Shown: piece after piece, positions 56,627 to 64,000 of the stretch | How positions within the stretch are numbered: the stretch's first letter is position 1 | Layout of the letters: each line of letters starts with the position of its first letter | Assembly (NCBI GenBank): GCA_963702535.1 | Contig: CAVPDG010000012.1 | Coordinates: 62,001 to 126,000 of the forward strand | Source: CAVPDG01 sp963702535 | Lineage (GTDB): Bacteria > Chloroflexota > Anaerolineae > Anaerolineales > UBA4823 | Direction: 5' to 3' | DNA: 64,000 nucleotides | The notes under the pieces: generated by a model | What the model was told of the DNA's origin: nothing | Database searches by the model: none | Seen by the model: only the letters and a program-made list of their open reading frames with translations | Translations under genes and position numbers: made by a program

Positions 56627-56736
56627 TTTCCTGTGGCTTCCAACGCTGGGCTAACGAATTCCTTACGCAAGATGGATATACTGTGAGATATCGAAAGGAC
56701 CGATCCAGATTTTGAGATGAAATGGAGGAAGGAAAA

Positions 56737-57258
56737 ATGTATAAGCGCATCGTTTTGTTCACTATCCCGATCCTGCTGGTTGCCATGCTCCTGGTAGGTG
56801 CACTGCCGGCTAAGGAAGAAGTCAAGCCCATGGTCAACTACATTGCCAAAGAGCAAATGTGCAAGATTTCCAAGGAGGGAACCCATAAAGATGTCGGGGA
56901 AGGCTGGCACAAGGTGTGGGGGCAGGTCCAAGTCTGCCAGAACACATCCAGCGATCCAATGGTCGCCGGCACAATAACCCTGAAGACCATCGTTGGCTGG
57001 AATGACACCACGCGGAATGATTACGGCTGGACCGCCTATGAATTCAAGCTGGTGACCGATCATGGCACCTGGAAAGGCTACCGGATCGCATCCACAGACA
57101 TCCAAGGTGTTACCTACACCAGCGGAAAGGGTTGGGGGGTGGGATCGCTGGGCAACCGCCCGAACAGCAACGGCTATCAGATGTGGTACAAGATGACCGA
57201 TGAATCACCGGCGATCATCACGGGAAAGTACACTGCGGAGTTTGAGAAGGACAAATAA
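56737..57258 (+). CDS. Secreted protein of unknown function
   Basis: GGAGGAAGG precedes the ATG at 56737. MYKRIVLFTIPILLVAMLLVGAL is a signal peptide, followed by a roughly 145-residue domain rich in aromatic and Thr/Gly residues (GEGWHKVWGQVQVCQNTSSD, YGWTAYEFKLVTDHGTWKGY, GYQMWYKMTDE). It has two cysteines (KEQMCKIS and QVCQN) that could form a disulfide, and looks like a small beta-rich fold. No family was recognised. A strong terminator follows, so it ends its transcription unit. Confidence 0.75.
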   Translation: MYKRIVLFTIPILLVAMLLVGALPAKEEVKPMVNYIAKEQMCKISKEGTHKDVGEGWHKVWGQVQVCQNTSSDPMVAGTITLKTIVGWNDTTRNDYGWTAYEFKLVTDHGTWKGYRIASTDIQGVTYTSGKGWGVGSLGNRPNSNGYQMWYKMTDESPAIITGKYTAEFEKDK

Positions 57259-57281
57259 ATCCTGAGCTCTGAAACCTCGAG

Positions 57282-57326
57282 AATACGGGTGTTGGGCGGA
57301 CTAACCTCCCCAACACCCGTATTTTC
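57282..57326 (+). terminator. Rho-independent terminator
   Basis: AATACGGGTGTTGGG (57282-57296) and CCCAACACCCGTATT (57309-57323) make a perfect 15-bp stem ending in TTTTC. It closes the secreted protein gene. Confidence 0.9.
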
Positions 57327-57421
57327 TTACGTATTGATTCTGCCAGATAACCATGGTATTCTATCCTAGCGATCCAATACGATACATGTTATTCTCAAAC
57401 CAGAAAACGAGTTATATATTT

Positions 57422-57525
57422 AGAACCTATCCGAAAATAGAAGTGAAACCCGATTTTGGGGTGTGTGCGGCTTCGCCGCACACACCCCAAAATCGGAGCT
57501 CCTCGAATTTTCGGACAGGTTCTTA
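57422..57525. repeat. Dispersed palindromic repeat, copy B (long form with inner palindrome)
   Basis: The outer arms AGAACCTATCCGAAAAT (57422-57438) and ATTTTCGGACAGGTTCTTA (57507-57525) match copy A at 27824-27870. Inside, CCGATTTTGGGGTGTGTGCG plus GC (57450-57471) pairs perfectly over 22 bp with 57475-57496 around TTC. It sits in the leader of the WS/DGAT gene; the in-frame codons before 57551 are part of this repeat and not coding. Confidence 0.85.
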
Positions 57526-57550
57526 TCCTTTGTCAACCCTGGAAAACAAA

Positions 57551-59068
57551 ATGATCAAGAAGCGAATATCCTATGCTGACCATGCCTGGCTGAGAATGGA
57601 TGACCCGAACAACCTCATGGTTATTACAGCCCTGATGACTTTTGACGCTCCTTTAGATTATGCGCGCTTGAAAAACCTGGTACAGGATCAGCTATTCCGA
57701 TTCAGACGCTTCCGCCAACGCCTGGTACCCTCGAGACTCCCTTTCAGGCGACCTTACTGGGAGGATGATCCCTGCTTCGACCTGGAAGCACACATCGAAC
57801 GAGTGACACTTCCCCCACCCAACGATCAGAAAGCTCTACAAGATCTGATCAGCCAATTGATGAGCACCGAGCTGGATTACACACGCCCGCTGTGGAAGTT
57901 TTACCTGGTCGAAAATTATGGCAGCGGCAGCGCATTTATCGCCCGCCTGCATCACAGTATCGCCGATGGCATATCTTTGGTGCAGGTGCTGCTATCCATG
58001 ACAGAACCAGCCCGCGAAGTATTTCCTGAGGTTCAATCTCAAATCCTTCATCAAAGTGGAGATCAAGCCGCGGCGAGTGGAGGACAACCAGCCAAAGAGT
58101 TCACCGGTACGCTCAAATCCAAATCCATAGCTAAAAAAATGGATGCCAGGGATTTTTTGGTAGAAGGAATTTGGCTGCTGCTTCATCCCTCTCATGCCCT
58201 TGATCGCGCTCACCAGGGGATCGATTTCGCTTCGGCAGTTGGAAAATTGGCATTGCGTCAGCCTGACCCAGAGACGTTATTCAAAGGTCCACTTGGAAAA
58301 GCGAAACGCGCCGCATGGTCTGAGCCGCTCGATCTTCAAAGCATTAAAGCCATCAGCACTTCCTTCAACTGCACAATCAACGATATTCTAGTCACACTAG
58401 TCGCAGGGGCATTGGGGCGGTATATTGCAGATCGTGGCGTAAGTGCTGAAGATTTGAATATCCGTAGCTTTATCCCCATCAACCTGCGACCGGTGAAACT
58501 AGACGAAGGCCTGGGCAACAAATTTGGGTTGCTTTTCTTATCACTGCCGCTTGGAATTACAGATCCGGTGGATAGGCTGTATCAAATCAAACAGAATATG
58601 GATGAGCTCAAGTCGTCTGCCGAAGCGATAGCAACATTCGGCATCATCAACCTGATTGGTGCAGCTCCCACCTGGGTCGAGGGGATTGCGGTCGACTTTT
58701 TTGACACGAAGGGCACAACCATTATGACCAATGTGCCTGGCCCACGCCAGCAGCTTTATCTGGCTGGCGTACCGATTACCAGCCTCATGGGATGGGTGCC
58801 ACAATCCGGCAGGATCAGCCTGGGCGTCAGCATCATCAGCTATAACGGGAGTGTGTGGCTGGGTATTGCCACTGACCAGGGGCTAATTCCTGATCCTGAG
58901 ACGATCATATCCATGTTTTATCTTGAGCATCAAGAACTGACCAGCAGGGCAGCAAAAGCCGAGGAAAAACGCCAGGAGACCATGCACCCGATGTTAGCCC
59001 GGTTGAATGAGAGCCTGGTAGAACTGGAAGATTTTCTGGCTGAAAAAGATGCGAAACCCGTAGCATAA
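57551..59068 (+). CDS. WS/DGAT family wax ester synthase / diacylglycerol acyltransferase
   Basis: The start at 57551 (MIKKRISYADHAWLRMDDP) matches the family N-terminus; upstream codons lie in a repeat. The 505-residue protein has the catalytic HHxxxDG as LHHSIADGIS (about residue 134), DYTRPLWKFYLVE before it, NDILVTLVAGALGRYI, PINLRP and the C-terminal NVPGPRQQLYLAG typical of the DUF1298 part. It esterifies diacylglycerol or fatty alcohols with acyl-CoA for storage or surface lipids. It converges with the asparaginase gene, only about 7 bp apart. Confidence 0.93.
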   Translation: MIKKRISYADHAWLRMDDPNNLMVITALMTFDAPLDYARLKNLVQDQLFRFRRFRQRLVPSRLPFRRPYWEDDPCFDLEAHIERVTLPPPNDQKALQDLISQLMSTELDYTRPLWKFYLVENYGSGSAFIARLHHSIADGISLVQVLLSMTEPAREVFPEVQSQILHQSGDQAAASGGQPAKEFTGTLKSKSIAKKMDARDFLVEGIWLLLHPSHALDRAHQGIDFASAVGKLALRQPDPETLFKGPLGKAKRAAWSEPLDLQSIKAISTSFNCTINDILVTLVAGALGRYIADRGVSAEDLNIRSFIPINLRPVKLDEGLGNKFGLLFLSLPLGITDPVDRLYQIKQNMDELKSSAEAIATFGIINLIGAAPTWVEGIAVDFFDTKGTTIMTNVPGPRQQLYLAGVPITSLMGWVPQSGRISLGVSIISYNGSVWLGIATDQGLIPDPETIISMFYLEHQELTSRAAKAEEKRQETMHPMLARLNESLVELEDFLAEKDAKPVA

Positions 59069-59075
59069 CGCTGAA

Positions 59076-60096
59076 CTAAGGCAGGGTCAGCTCGCCGCGC
59101 AGGCTCACCCCCATCTTCGCTTTCACCTCTTCTGGCGAGTAACCGGTGCTGAAGAGGTAAAAAAGCTTGGTGAGGGCAGCCTCGCTGGTCAAATCGTAGC
59201 CGCTGATCACGCCGGCAATCTTTTAACGCCGCGCCAGTGGCATAATCATCGAGGTCAACGCTCCCCTGCAGGCACTGCGTACAGTCGAGGACAACCACAC
59301 CGCGTTGCGTGGCTTGCCGCAGCACATCCAAAAGCTCTGCATCACGATCCGGTCCATTGCCGACGCCGTAGGCTTCCAGCACCAGACCCTGCAACGGAGG
59401 CTGCAGGATATTGTGCAGCACACGGGCTGAGATGCCGGGAAACAAGCGCAACGCGCCGACATAAGATCGTTTCAGCTGCTGGATGGTTAGCGCTGTTCCG
59501 GCAGGCGGAGCCGGCAGAACTCGCCCCCAGTCGATGCTGATCTCCACACCTGCAGCGCCCAGGGGAGGATAATTGGGCGAGGCGAAGGCATCCAATGAAT
59601 TGGCGCTCACTTTCACCGAGCGGCAGCCGCGCAGGAGCTTGTTGGCAAAATACAGGCAGACCTCAGGAATGGGGTACCCGGCTGCGATGAGCAGGCTGGT
59701 GAGCAGATTATCCCGGGCGTCGTTGCGCAGCTCGCACAAAGGGATCTGCGACCCGGTGAGGATGACCGGCTTTGCCAGTCCCTGGAGCATGAATGCCAGG
59801 GCAGAGGCGGTATATGCCATGGTATCTGTCCCGTGCAGCACCACGAAGCCATCGTACTGGTCATAATGTTCAGCGATATCCCTGGCGATCGCCCACCAAT
59901 CATCCGGCAAGATGTTGGAAGAATCCAACAAGGGCTCATACATATTCAGGGTGACCTCAGGCACGCCGGGTTGGTGGAACTCGGGCATGCCTGACATCAG
60001 GTCTTGAAGAAAGCCGGGAGCTGGCATGTAACCCCGCCCGGTGTCGCGCATGCCGATCGTCCCCCCTGTGTAGGCGATGTAGACTCGCCGGTCCAT
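59076..60096 (-). CDS. L-asparaginase, type I (one frameshift)
   Basis: The start at 60096 (MDRRVYIAYTGGTIGMRDTG) has GGGAGG 5 bp upstream. It has both active-site threonine motifs: YTGGTIG near the N-terminus and VVLHGTDTMAYTASAL, with LTGSQIPL and ANKLLRGCRSVKVSANSLDAF following, as in cytoplasmic AnsA-type enzymes. The frame changes in the A run at about 59222, after which the true C-terminus IAGVISGYDLTSEAALTKLF to GELTLP ends at the TAG at 59076. Intact length would be about 340 residues. It hydrolyses asparagine to aspartate and ammonia. It follows serC by 16 bp on the same strand. Confidence 0.92.
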
Positions 60097-60112
60097 GCAA
60101 ACCTCCCTCATC

Positions 60113-61195
60113 TCAGCCGTTTATGCGCTGGAATTCTGCCATGAACTGCGCCAGCGCAGCCGCAGAAGCCAGCGGCAGGGCATTATATAAAGAGGCGCGC
60201 AGCCCGCCCAGCGAGCGGTGCCCTTTGAGACCCACCATGCCCTGCGCCTGCGCCTCTCTGGCGAACTGCGCCTCGAGCGCTGGGGTAGGCAGGCGGAAGG
60301 TGATATTCATCGTCGAGCGATCCGTCAGCAGGGCGTGCCCGCGGTAGAAACCACCGCTGTTATCGATGGCAGCGTAGACCAGCCCGGCTTTCTGCTGGTT
60401 ACGCCTGGCGATCTCAGCCACCCCACCTTCACCCTGCAGCCATTTCAAAACCAAGCCAACCATGTAGATGGCAAAACAGGGTGGTGTGTTGTGCATCGAG
60501 CCGCCCGCCGCCTGCACCCTGTAATCCAGCATCACCGGCAGACCTGCCGGCACGCGCTCCAGCAGATCTTCACGCAGGATCACCACCGTCACGCCCGCCG
60601 GTCCGGCGTTCTTCTGCGCCCCGGCGTAAATCAGCCCGTATTTGCCGACCTCAACCGGGCGGCTGAGGAAATCCGAGGACATATCACAAACCAGTGGGAC
60701 ACCCTGCAGCGAGACTGGCTCTGCCTGGAACTGCACGCCATGGATGGTCTCGTTGGAGGTGAAGTGCAGGTAAGCAGCCCGGGGACTCAGCTCGAGATTC
60801 TGAGGCGTGCGGTCAAACGCGGTGTTCTCGCTGCTGCCCGCCAGGCGCGCCGGACCCAGCTTCTGGGCTTCTTTAAGGGCGCTGTGCCCCAGGCGCCGTT
60901 GACGATGTAATCGGCAGGCTGCCCGGTGGTCATCAAGTTCATCGGCAGCATGGCAAACTGCAGGCTTGCACCGCCCTGCTAGAAAAGAACATGGTAGGCA
61001 AGCCGGAATGCCTAAGATTTCCCTCAAGTCCGCTTCCGTCTCAGCCATCACTGCTTCAAAGGTAGCCGAGCGGTGGCTGATCTCCATGATCGACATACCC
61101 GTGCCACGAAAATCCAGCAGCTCAGCCTGTGCCTGAAGCAAGGCCGGACGTGGCAACACAGCGGGTCCAGCGTTAAAATTGTGCACCTGTCCCAT
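60113..61195 (-). CDS. serC: Phosphoserine aminotransferase (compensated frameshift pair)
   Basis: The start at 61195 (MGQVHNFNAGPAVLPRPALL) has GAGG 5 bp upstream. It converts 3-phosphohydroxypyruvate to phosphoserine with PLP. SerC features include GTGMSIMEISHRSATFEAV, CDMSSDFLSRPVEVGKYGLI, the PLP lysine in YAGAQKNAGPAGVTVV, HNTPPCFAIYMVGLVLKWL and GHRSLGGLRASLYNALP. Between about 60985 and 60900 the frame is shifted and then restored; the shifted frame encodes the expected GGASLQFAMLPMNLMTTGQ. Length is about 360 residues, normal. It is the upstream partner of the asparaginase gene. The region 61196-61664 upstream is AT-rich and holds no convincing gene. Confidence 0.94.
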   Translation of the reverse strand: MGQVHNFNAGPAVLPRPALLQAQAELLDFRGTGMSIMEISHRSATFEAVMAETEADLREILGIPACLPCSFLAGRCKPAVCHAADELDDHRAACRLHRQRRLGHSALKEAQKLGPARLAGSSENTAFDRTPQNLELSPRAAYLHFTSNETIHGVQFQAEPVSLQGVPLVCDMSSDFLSRPVEVGKYGLIYAGAQKNAGPAGVTVVILREDLLERVPAGLPVMLDYRVQAAGGSMHNTPPCFAIYMVGLVLKWLQGEGGVAEIARRNQQKAGLVYAAIDNSGGFYRGHALLTDRSTMNITFRLPTPALEAQFAREAQAQGMVGLKGHRSLGGLRASLYNALPLASAAALAQFMAEFQRING

Positions 61196-61664
61196 AGAAA
61201 CCTCATTCATTTAATAATTTTGATGCTGCTCTTCCGCATGTACACTGTTTCGACCATCAATCAAGCTGCCAGTAGGCAAAAAAAGCCGGATTGTTCATCA
61301 CTGGCAGATCTATTATTCTCCAATATAGCTAAATTGGAGGTAGAAAATTGTACCATTTCCGAATGAAATAGTACTTGGAACCACAACCAGGCAATCGCAC
61401 CATATCCGGGGCTGGGGTCCCGATGTACATTCGGCGGTTCATACTCAAGGATCTCCATTGTATTCAGCCAAAGCATTTGCTTAACTCAAGGGAAGAACGA
61501 GGGCAAAATGGAGGAGAAATGTTAAAGTTTAAGTGAATACCACCCCAACCATCCTCCTTGCTGATGGGAGAATGTTAGCAAAATTGATTTGACGTGGAAT
61601 CTCGGAAAAATGCTTTTCGAGAAGAAAATTATTTTTAGCCGGCAAGGAGGAGACTTATAATTTT

Positions 61665-62879
61665 ATGTCAACTTTTCGAATGCTCAAGGCTTGCTTGTTC
61701 TTATCGGTTGTTTGGGCAACAGTTTCGGTGGCATGTATTATGGGCGGCGCTCAAAATCCTGCTCTGCCAGCCTCGACTGTCCAACCAGCCCCGGTCGAAC
61801 CCACAAACACAACGCTACCAACCGCTGTGCTCGAAAACACGGCAACCCCCACACCCACCGAACTACCTCCAATCACTGAAACCCTTGTTTCCGCGAATAC
61901 GCCAGTATCCACGAATACTCCCGTCGCATCTCCCCCGGGAATGAGCCGGAGTAATCCATTCCCAGCTAACGAGCTAGCTTCGCTGCCGAACTGGGATGTG
62001 CAAGTCCTTGAGGTCATCCGCGGTGAAGAAGCCTGGAAAGCGATACAGTCAGCCAATTACGATAATATTGCGGCTTACGAAGGGATGGAATATCTGCTCA
62101 TCAAGCTGTATGTCAAGAGCACCTATGCCGATAGCGAAGAACACAATATTAATTTGTGTAATTTTAGTGCTGCCGGTGATCGCCTGAACCTATATAGCTG
62201 CGGCTCAGCCCCGGTCATTGGTCCAAAGCCTCAGCTTGATTTTGACCTTGTTCGCGGGGAAGAAGCTGAGGCATGGGCTCAATTTATGGTTGCTCAGGGC
62301 GAAGGGAACATGATCCTGGTTTTCGATGAAGCGATGAATTTTGATGGAGGATCGGAGTGGTTTATCGCCCTCGATGAAGGCGCCTCAACCAGCGTATCCC
62401 CTGACCTGGCAGAGATAAAACCGAATGACTCGGGAACGGACCGGAGTAACCCAGCTCCTATGAACGAAAAGGTAATCACAGAAGATTGGGAAGTCACCGT
62501 TTTGGAGGTTGTCCGTGGGGATGAAGCCTGGCGCATGGCAAACGAAGCGAGCTCCAATAATGAGCCTCCTGCGAGTGGTATGGAATATATTGCCGTCAAT
62601 TCTCGGGTGCGATCCATCCATTCTGAAGATGATCCCCTGCTTGTATTCGGAAATGGGGGTTTATATGCTACCACGGGAAGTGAAAATGTCATCTATGACA
62701 ATTTGGCTGTCATGTATCTGCCCGATCCAGCCCTTGCCTGTTTTGTCTATCCGGGTGGAGAATGCGAAGGTTGGTCAATCCTTGAAGTTGGCGTGGGTGA
62801 AACAGAAGTCATGTTAATTTTCCAGCCCATGCTCAATTCCAATGAACTGAATAAACGGTATATCTCACTGGAAGAGTAA
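61665..62879 (+). CDS. Exported protein with Thr/Pro linker and two DUF4352-like repeats
   Basis: AAGGAGGAG precedes the ATG at 61665. The N-terminus (LKACLFLSVVWATVSVACIM) is a signal sequence; VAC might be lipidated though the lipobox is imperfect. A Thr/Pro/Val-rich linker covers residues about 35-90. Two homologous beta domains follow: WDVQVLEVIRGEEAWKAI (about 107) and WEVTVLEVVRGDEAWRMA (about 275), each followed by GMEYLLIKLYV or GMEYIAVNSRV and a C/E-rich end. This is the pattern of DUF4352/telomeric-repeat-binding-like immunoprotective folds. The function is unknown. Confidence 0.75.
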   Translation: MSTFRMLKACLFLSVVWATVSVACIMGGAQNPALPASTVQPAPVEPTNTTLPTAVLENTATPTPTELPPITETLVSANTPVSTNTPVASPPGMSRSNPFPANELASLPNWDVQVLEVIRGEEAWKAIQSANYDNIAAYEGMEYLLIKLYVKSTYADSEEHNINLCNFSAAGDRLNLYSCGSAPVIGPKPQLDFDLVRGEEAEAWAQFMVAQGEGNMILVFDEAMNFDGGSEWFIALDEGASTSVSPDLAEIKPNDSGTDRSNPAPMNEKVITEDWEVTVLEVVRGDEAWRMANEASSNNEPPASGMEYIAVNSRVRSIHSEDDPLLVFGNGGLYATTGSENVIYDNLAVMYLPDPALACFVYPGGECEGWSILEVGVGETEVMLIFQPMLNSNELNKRYISLEE

Positions 62880-62995
62880 GATTAATTGAATCCCTGGAGT
62901 TGATTATGCTGCTATTGGGCGCAGGTCAGGATTGCCTGGATGCCACTAACGCTCAAATTGGTAATATCAGTAAAGGATAACCGGACTCATGTGAG

Positions 62996-63862
62996 CTATT
63001 CGTCAAAAAGGAAGGTAGCCTCGCCATAGAAGCGCACTTCTTTAGTAGAGAGCTTATGAGCCAGCCATTGGCTCAGGCGTTTGTTTTTCTCTTCCAGGCT
63101 ATCAGACGATCTCAACTCGCTCAAAGGATAGTTAATCCGTAACGCCCGGCCTTGGATAAGATGGCGTGTCAAGCCGGCGGGCAGCAGCTCGCCTTCTCCA
63201 GCCAGCTCGAGCACCTCCGAGGTATCAAATTGGGGGAAGATAACCAGCCCGGCGATATCGGGATAGAGTGTCCTGACTTCCTCCAATTCTTCGGTCATCA
63301 CCCGGTGTAAGCGGCAGCGGTCTTTATAGGTATCAACCAGCGCATTCAGTAGCCGATTCTGTTCGTGCACAACGCGCTTCGGCTTCTCTGAGCGAACGGC
63401 GAAAACCTCCCCATCGGAGCGGATGACATACATGAGGTACTCGCGCCACGCCAGCCCGGCGCGGGCGCGCATGCGATCGGTGAGGATCAAGTCCACGCCT
63501 TCCAGGTTGGTTAGCTCTGCTGTCAGGCTGCGCGGATCCATGCACTCGATGACATGGTGCCAGGTGGTGAGCGTGACCTGGGGCTCTTCATACGGCACCA
63601 CCTGCGCCAAAATATGCGGATACTGCAAAGCTTGTAGCGCCGCCAAGCGGTTGGCGCCATCCAAGACAACAAAGCGACCGAGATCGTCACCCAACGGGGT
63701 GACCACGGGCGGGTTTTTGAGCAGACCCTCCGCCTCCAGCCGCCGGGCAAGCGGCTCGGTGCGCTGCAGATCGTTGTACTCGTGCTCCACCAGCAAATCG
63801 ACCGGCAGGATGCGTAAATCGGGGGTCAACGTGCTGTCGGATGGATGAACCTGGATGCTCAT
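62996..63862 (-). CDS. ParB/Srx-fold protein, possibly an SbnI/SerK-like serine kinase
   Basis: This 288-residue protein has a ParB N-terminal-like domain: LRILPVDLLVEHEYND, RRLEAEGLLKNPPVVTPL and the VVLDGANRLAALQAL box (a GxxR motif). It continues PHILAQVVPYEEPQVTLTTW and has no helix-turn-helix of true ParB. This arrangement resembles the ParB-like free serine kinases (SbnI of staphylococci, archaeal SerK), which make O-phosphoserine from serine. The C-terminal half (MTEELEEVRTLYPDIAGLVI, RALRINYPLSELRSSDSLEE) is also like the SbnI tail. The serine-kinase role is inference, supported by serC 1.8 kb away. DNA-binding regulation is the alternative. Confidence 0.7.
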   Translation of the reverse strand: MSIQVHPSDSTLTPDLRILPVDLLVEHEYNDLQRTEPLARRLEAEGLLKNPPVVTPLGDDLGRFVVLDGANRLAALQALQYPHILAQVVPYEEPQVTLTTWHHVIECMDPRSLTAELTNLEGVDLILTDRMRARAGLAWREYLMYVIRSDGEVFAVRSEKPKRVVHEQNRLLNALVDTYKDRCRLHRVMTEELEEVRTLYPDIAGLVIFPQFDTSEVLELAGEGELLPAGLTRHLIQGRALRINYPLSELRSSDSLEEKNKRLSQWLAHKLSTKEVRFYGEATFLFDE

Positions 63863-64000
63863 CTTACCACCTCAACTCACCATAATTGGATATCTATCAA
63901 GACAAGCTCATTCGCCTGCCCTTGATCACTGGTAACCCGTGTAATTTTACCCTTGTTATCGAATCAGCAAGGCAGTTTTTTGGGGTAGAACAGAGCGTAC

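Noticed and set aside
57353..57550. N-terminal extension of the WS/DGAT protein
   Set aside because: These codons lie within the dispersed palindromic repeat and the family N-terminus starts at 57551.
61261..61476. Possible 71-residue minus-strand gene upstream of serC
   Set aside because: No ribosome site, no recognisable family and unusual composition; it may be chance or a remnant.

Overview
The window looks like a chromosomal segment of a Chloroflexota bacterium, most likely class Anaerolineae. This is inferred from gene content: secreted proteins with long Thr/Pro/Ala/Asn linkers, BNR-repeat proteins with a C-terminal membrane anchor, STAND/WD40 signalling proteins, a two-subunit glycine dehydrogenase and a natural SHMT-GcvT fusion. 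No rRNA, tRNA, CRISPR array, phage or transposase gene was seen.

Layout. (1) 1-20.7 kb is a cell-surface/glycan region. A NusG-like antiterminator gene (20.7 kb, minus) with a good promoter and a structured leader heads a minus-strand run: hexapeptide acyltransferase, GT2, B12-binding radical SAM and a BNR-propeller protein. Further down the same strand lie a GT39-like membrane glycosyltransferase, a second BNR protein, a GT2, an ABC-2 export permease and a very long secreted repeat protein that runs off the left edge. A plus-strand island (8.7-13.8 kb) interrupts the run with two tandem SGNH-like secreted paralogues and a PQQ-propeller protein. (2) 21-29.3 kb carries thrC, a DUF362 protein paired with a polyferredoxin, a phosphodiesterase-like membrane protein with a methyl-THF methyltransferase, a YwiC-like protein and a small DUF4870-like protein. 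(3) 29.4-33 kb is a tandem glycine riboswitch with a terminator, driving gcvH-gcvPA-gcvPB. (4) 33.3-38.1 kb is one huge minus-strand gene, broken by many indels, encoding an XRE-HTH / STAND NTPase / transmembrane helix / WD40 / BMP(PnrA)-type ligand-binding protein; this is the most novel object here. (5) 38-46.7 kb holds a four-domain lipoprotein, MscS channel, Nudix hydrolase, nucleoside kinase, M14 carboxypeptidase and FKBP. (6) 46.8-52.4 kb holds a PLP aminotransferase behind the SHMT-GcvT fusion, and an MGDG-synthase-like glycosyltransferase. (7) 52.5-64 kb holds a SARP/AAA/TPR regulator, two small proteins, a WS/DGAT acyltransferase, asparaginase I, serC, a lipoprotein-like repeat protein and a ParB-fold protein that may be a serine kinase.

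Metabolic theme. Glycine/serine/one-carbon genes recur on both strands (methyl-THF methyltransferase, riboswitch-controlled gcvH-PA-PB, SHMT-GcvT, serC, possible serine kinase), so the complete glycine cleavage machinery except the shared L protein is encoded within 30 kb.

Quality warning. At least 35 single-base frame changes interrupt otherwise well-conserved genes (thrC, acyltransferase, polyferredoxin, gcvPA/gcvPB, the STAND gene, serC and others). Several are at homopolymers and the encoded families remain intact on both sides, so most are probably sequence errors rather than pseudogenes. Such genes are given here as whole loci with the approximate break points. Several intergenic regions carry dispersed palindromic repeats.
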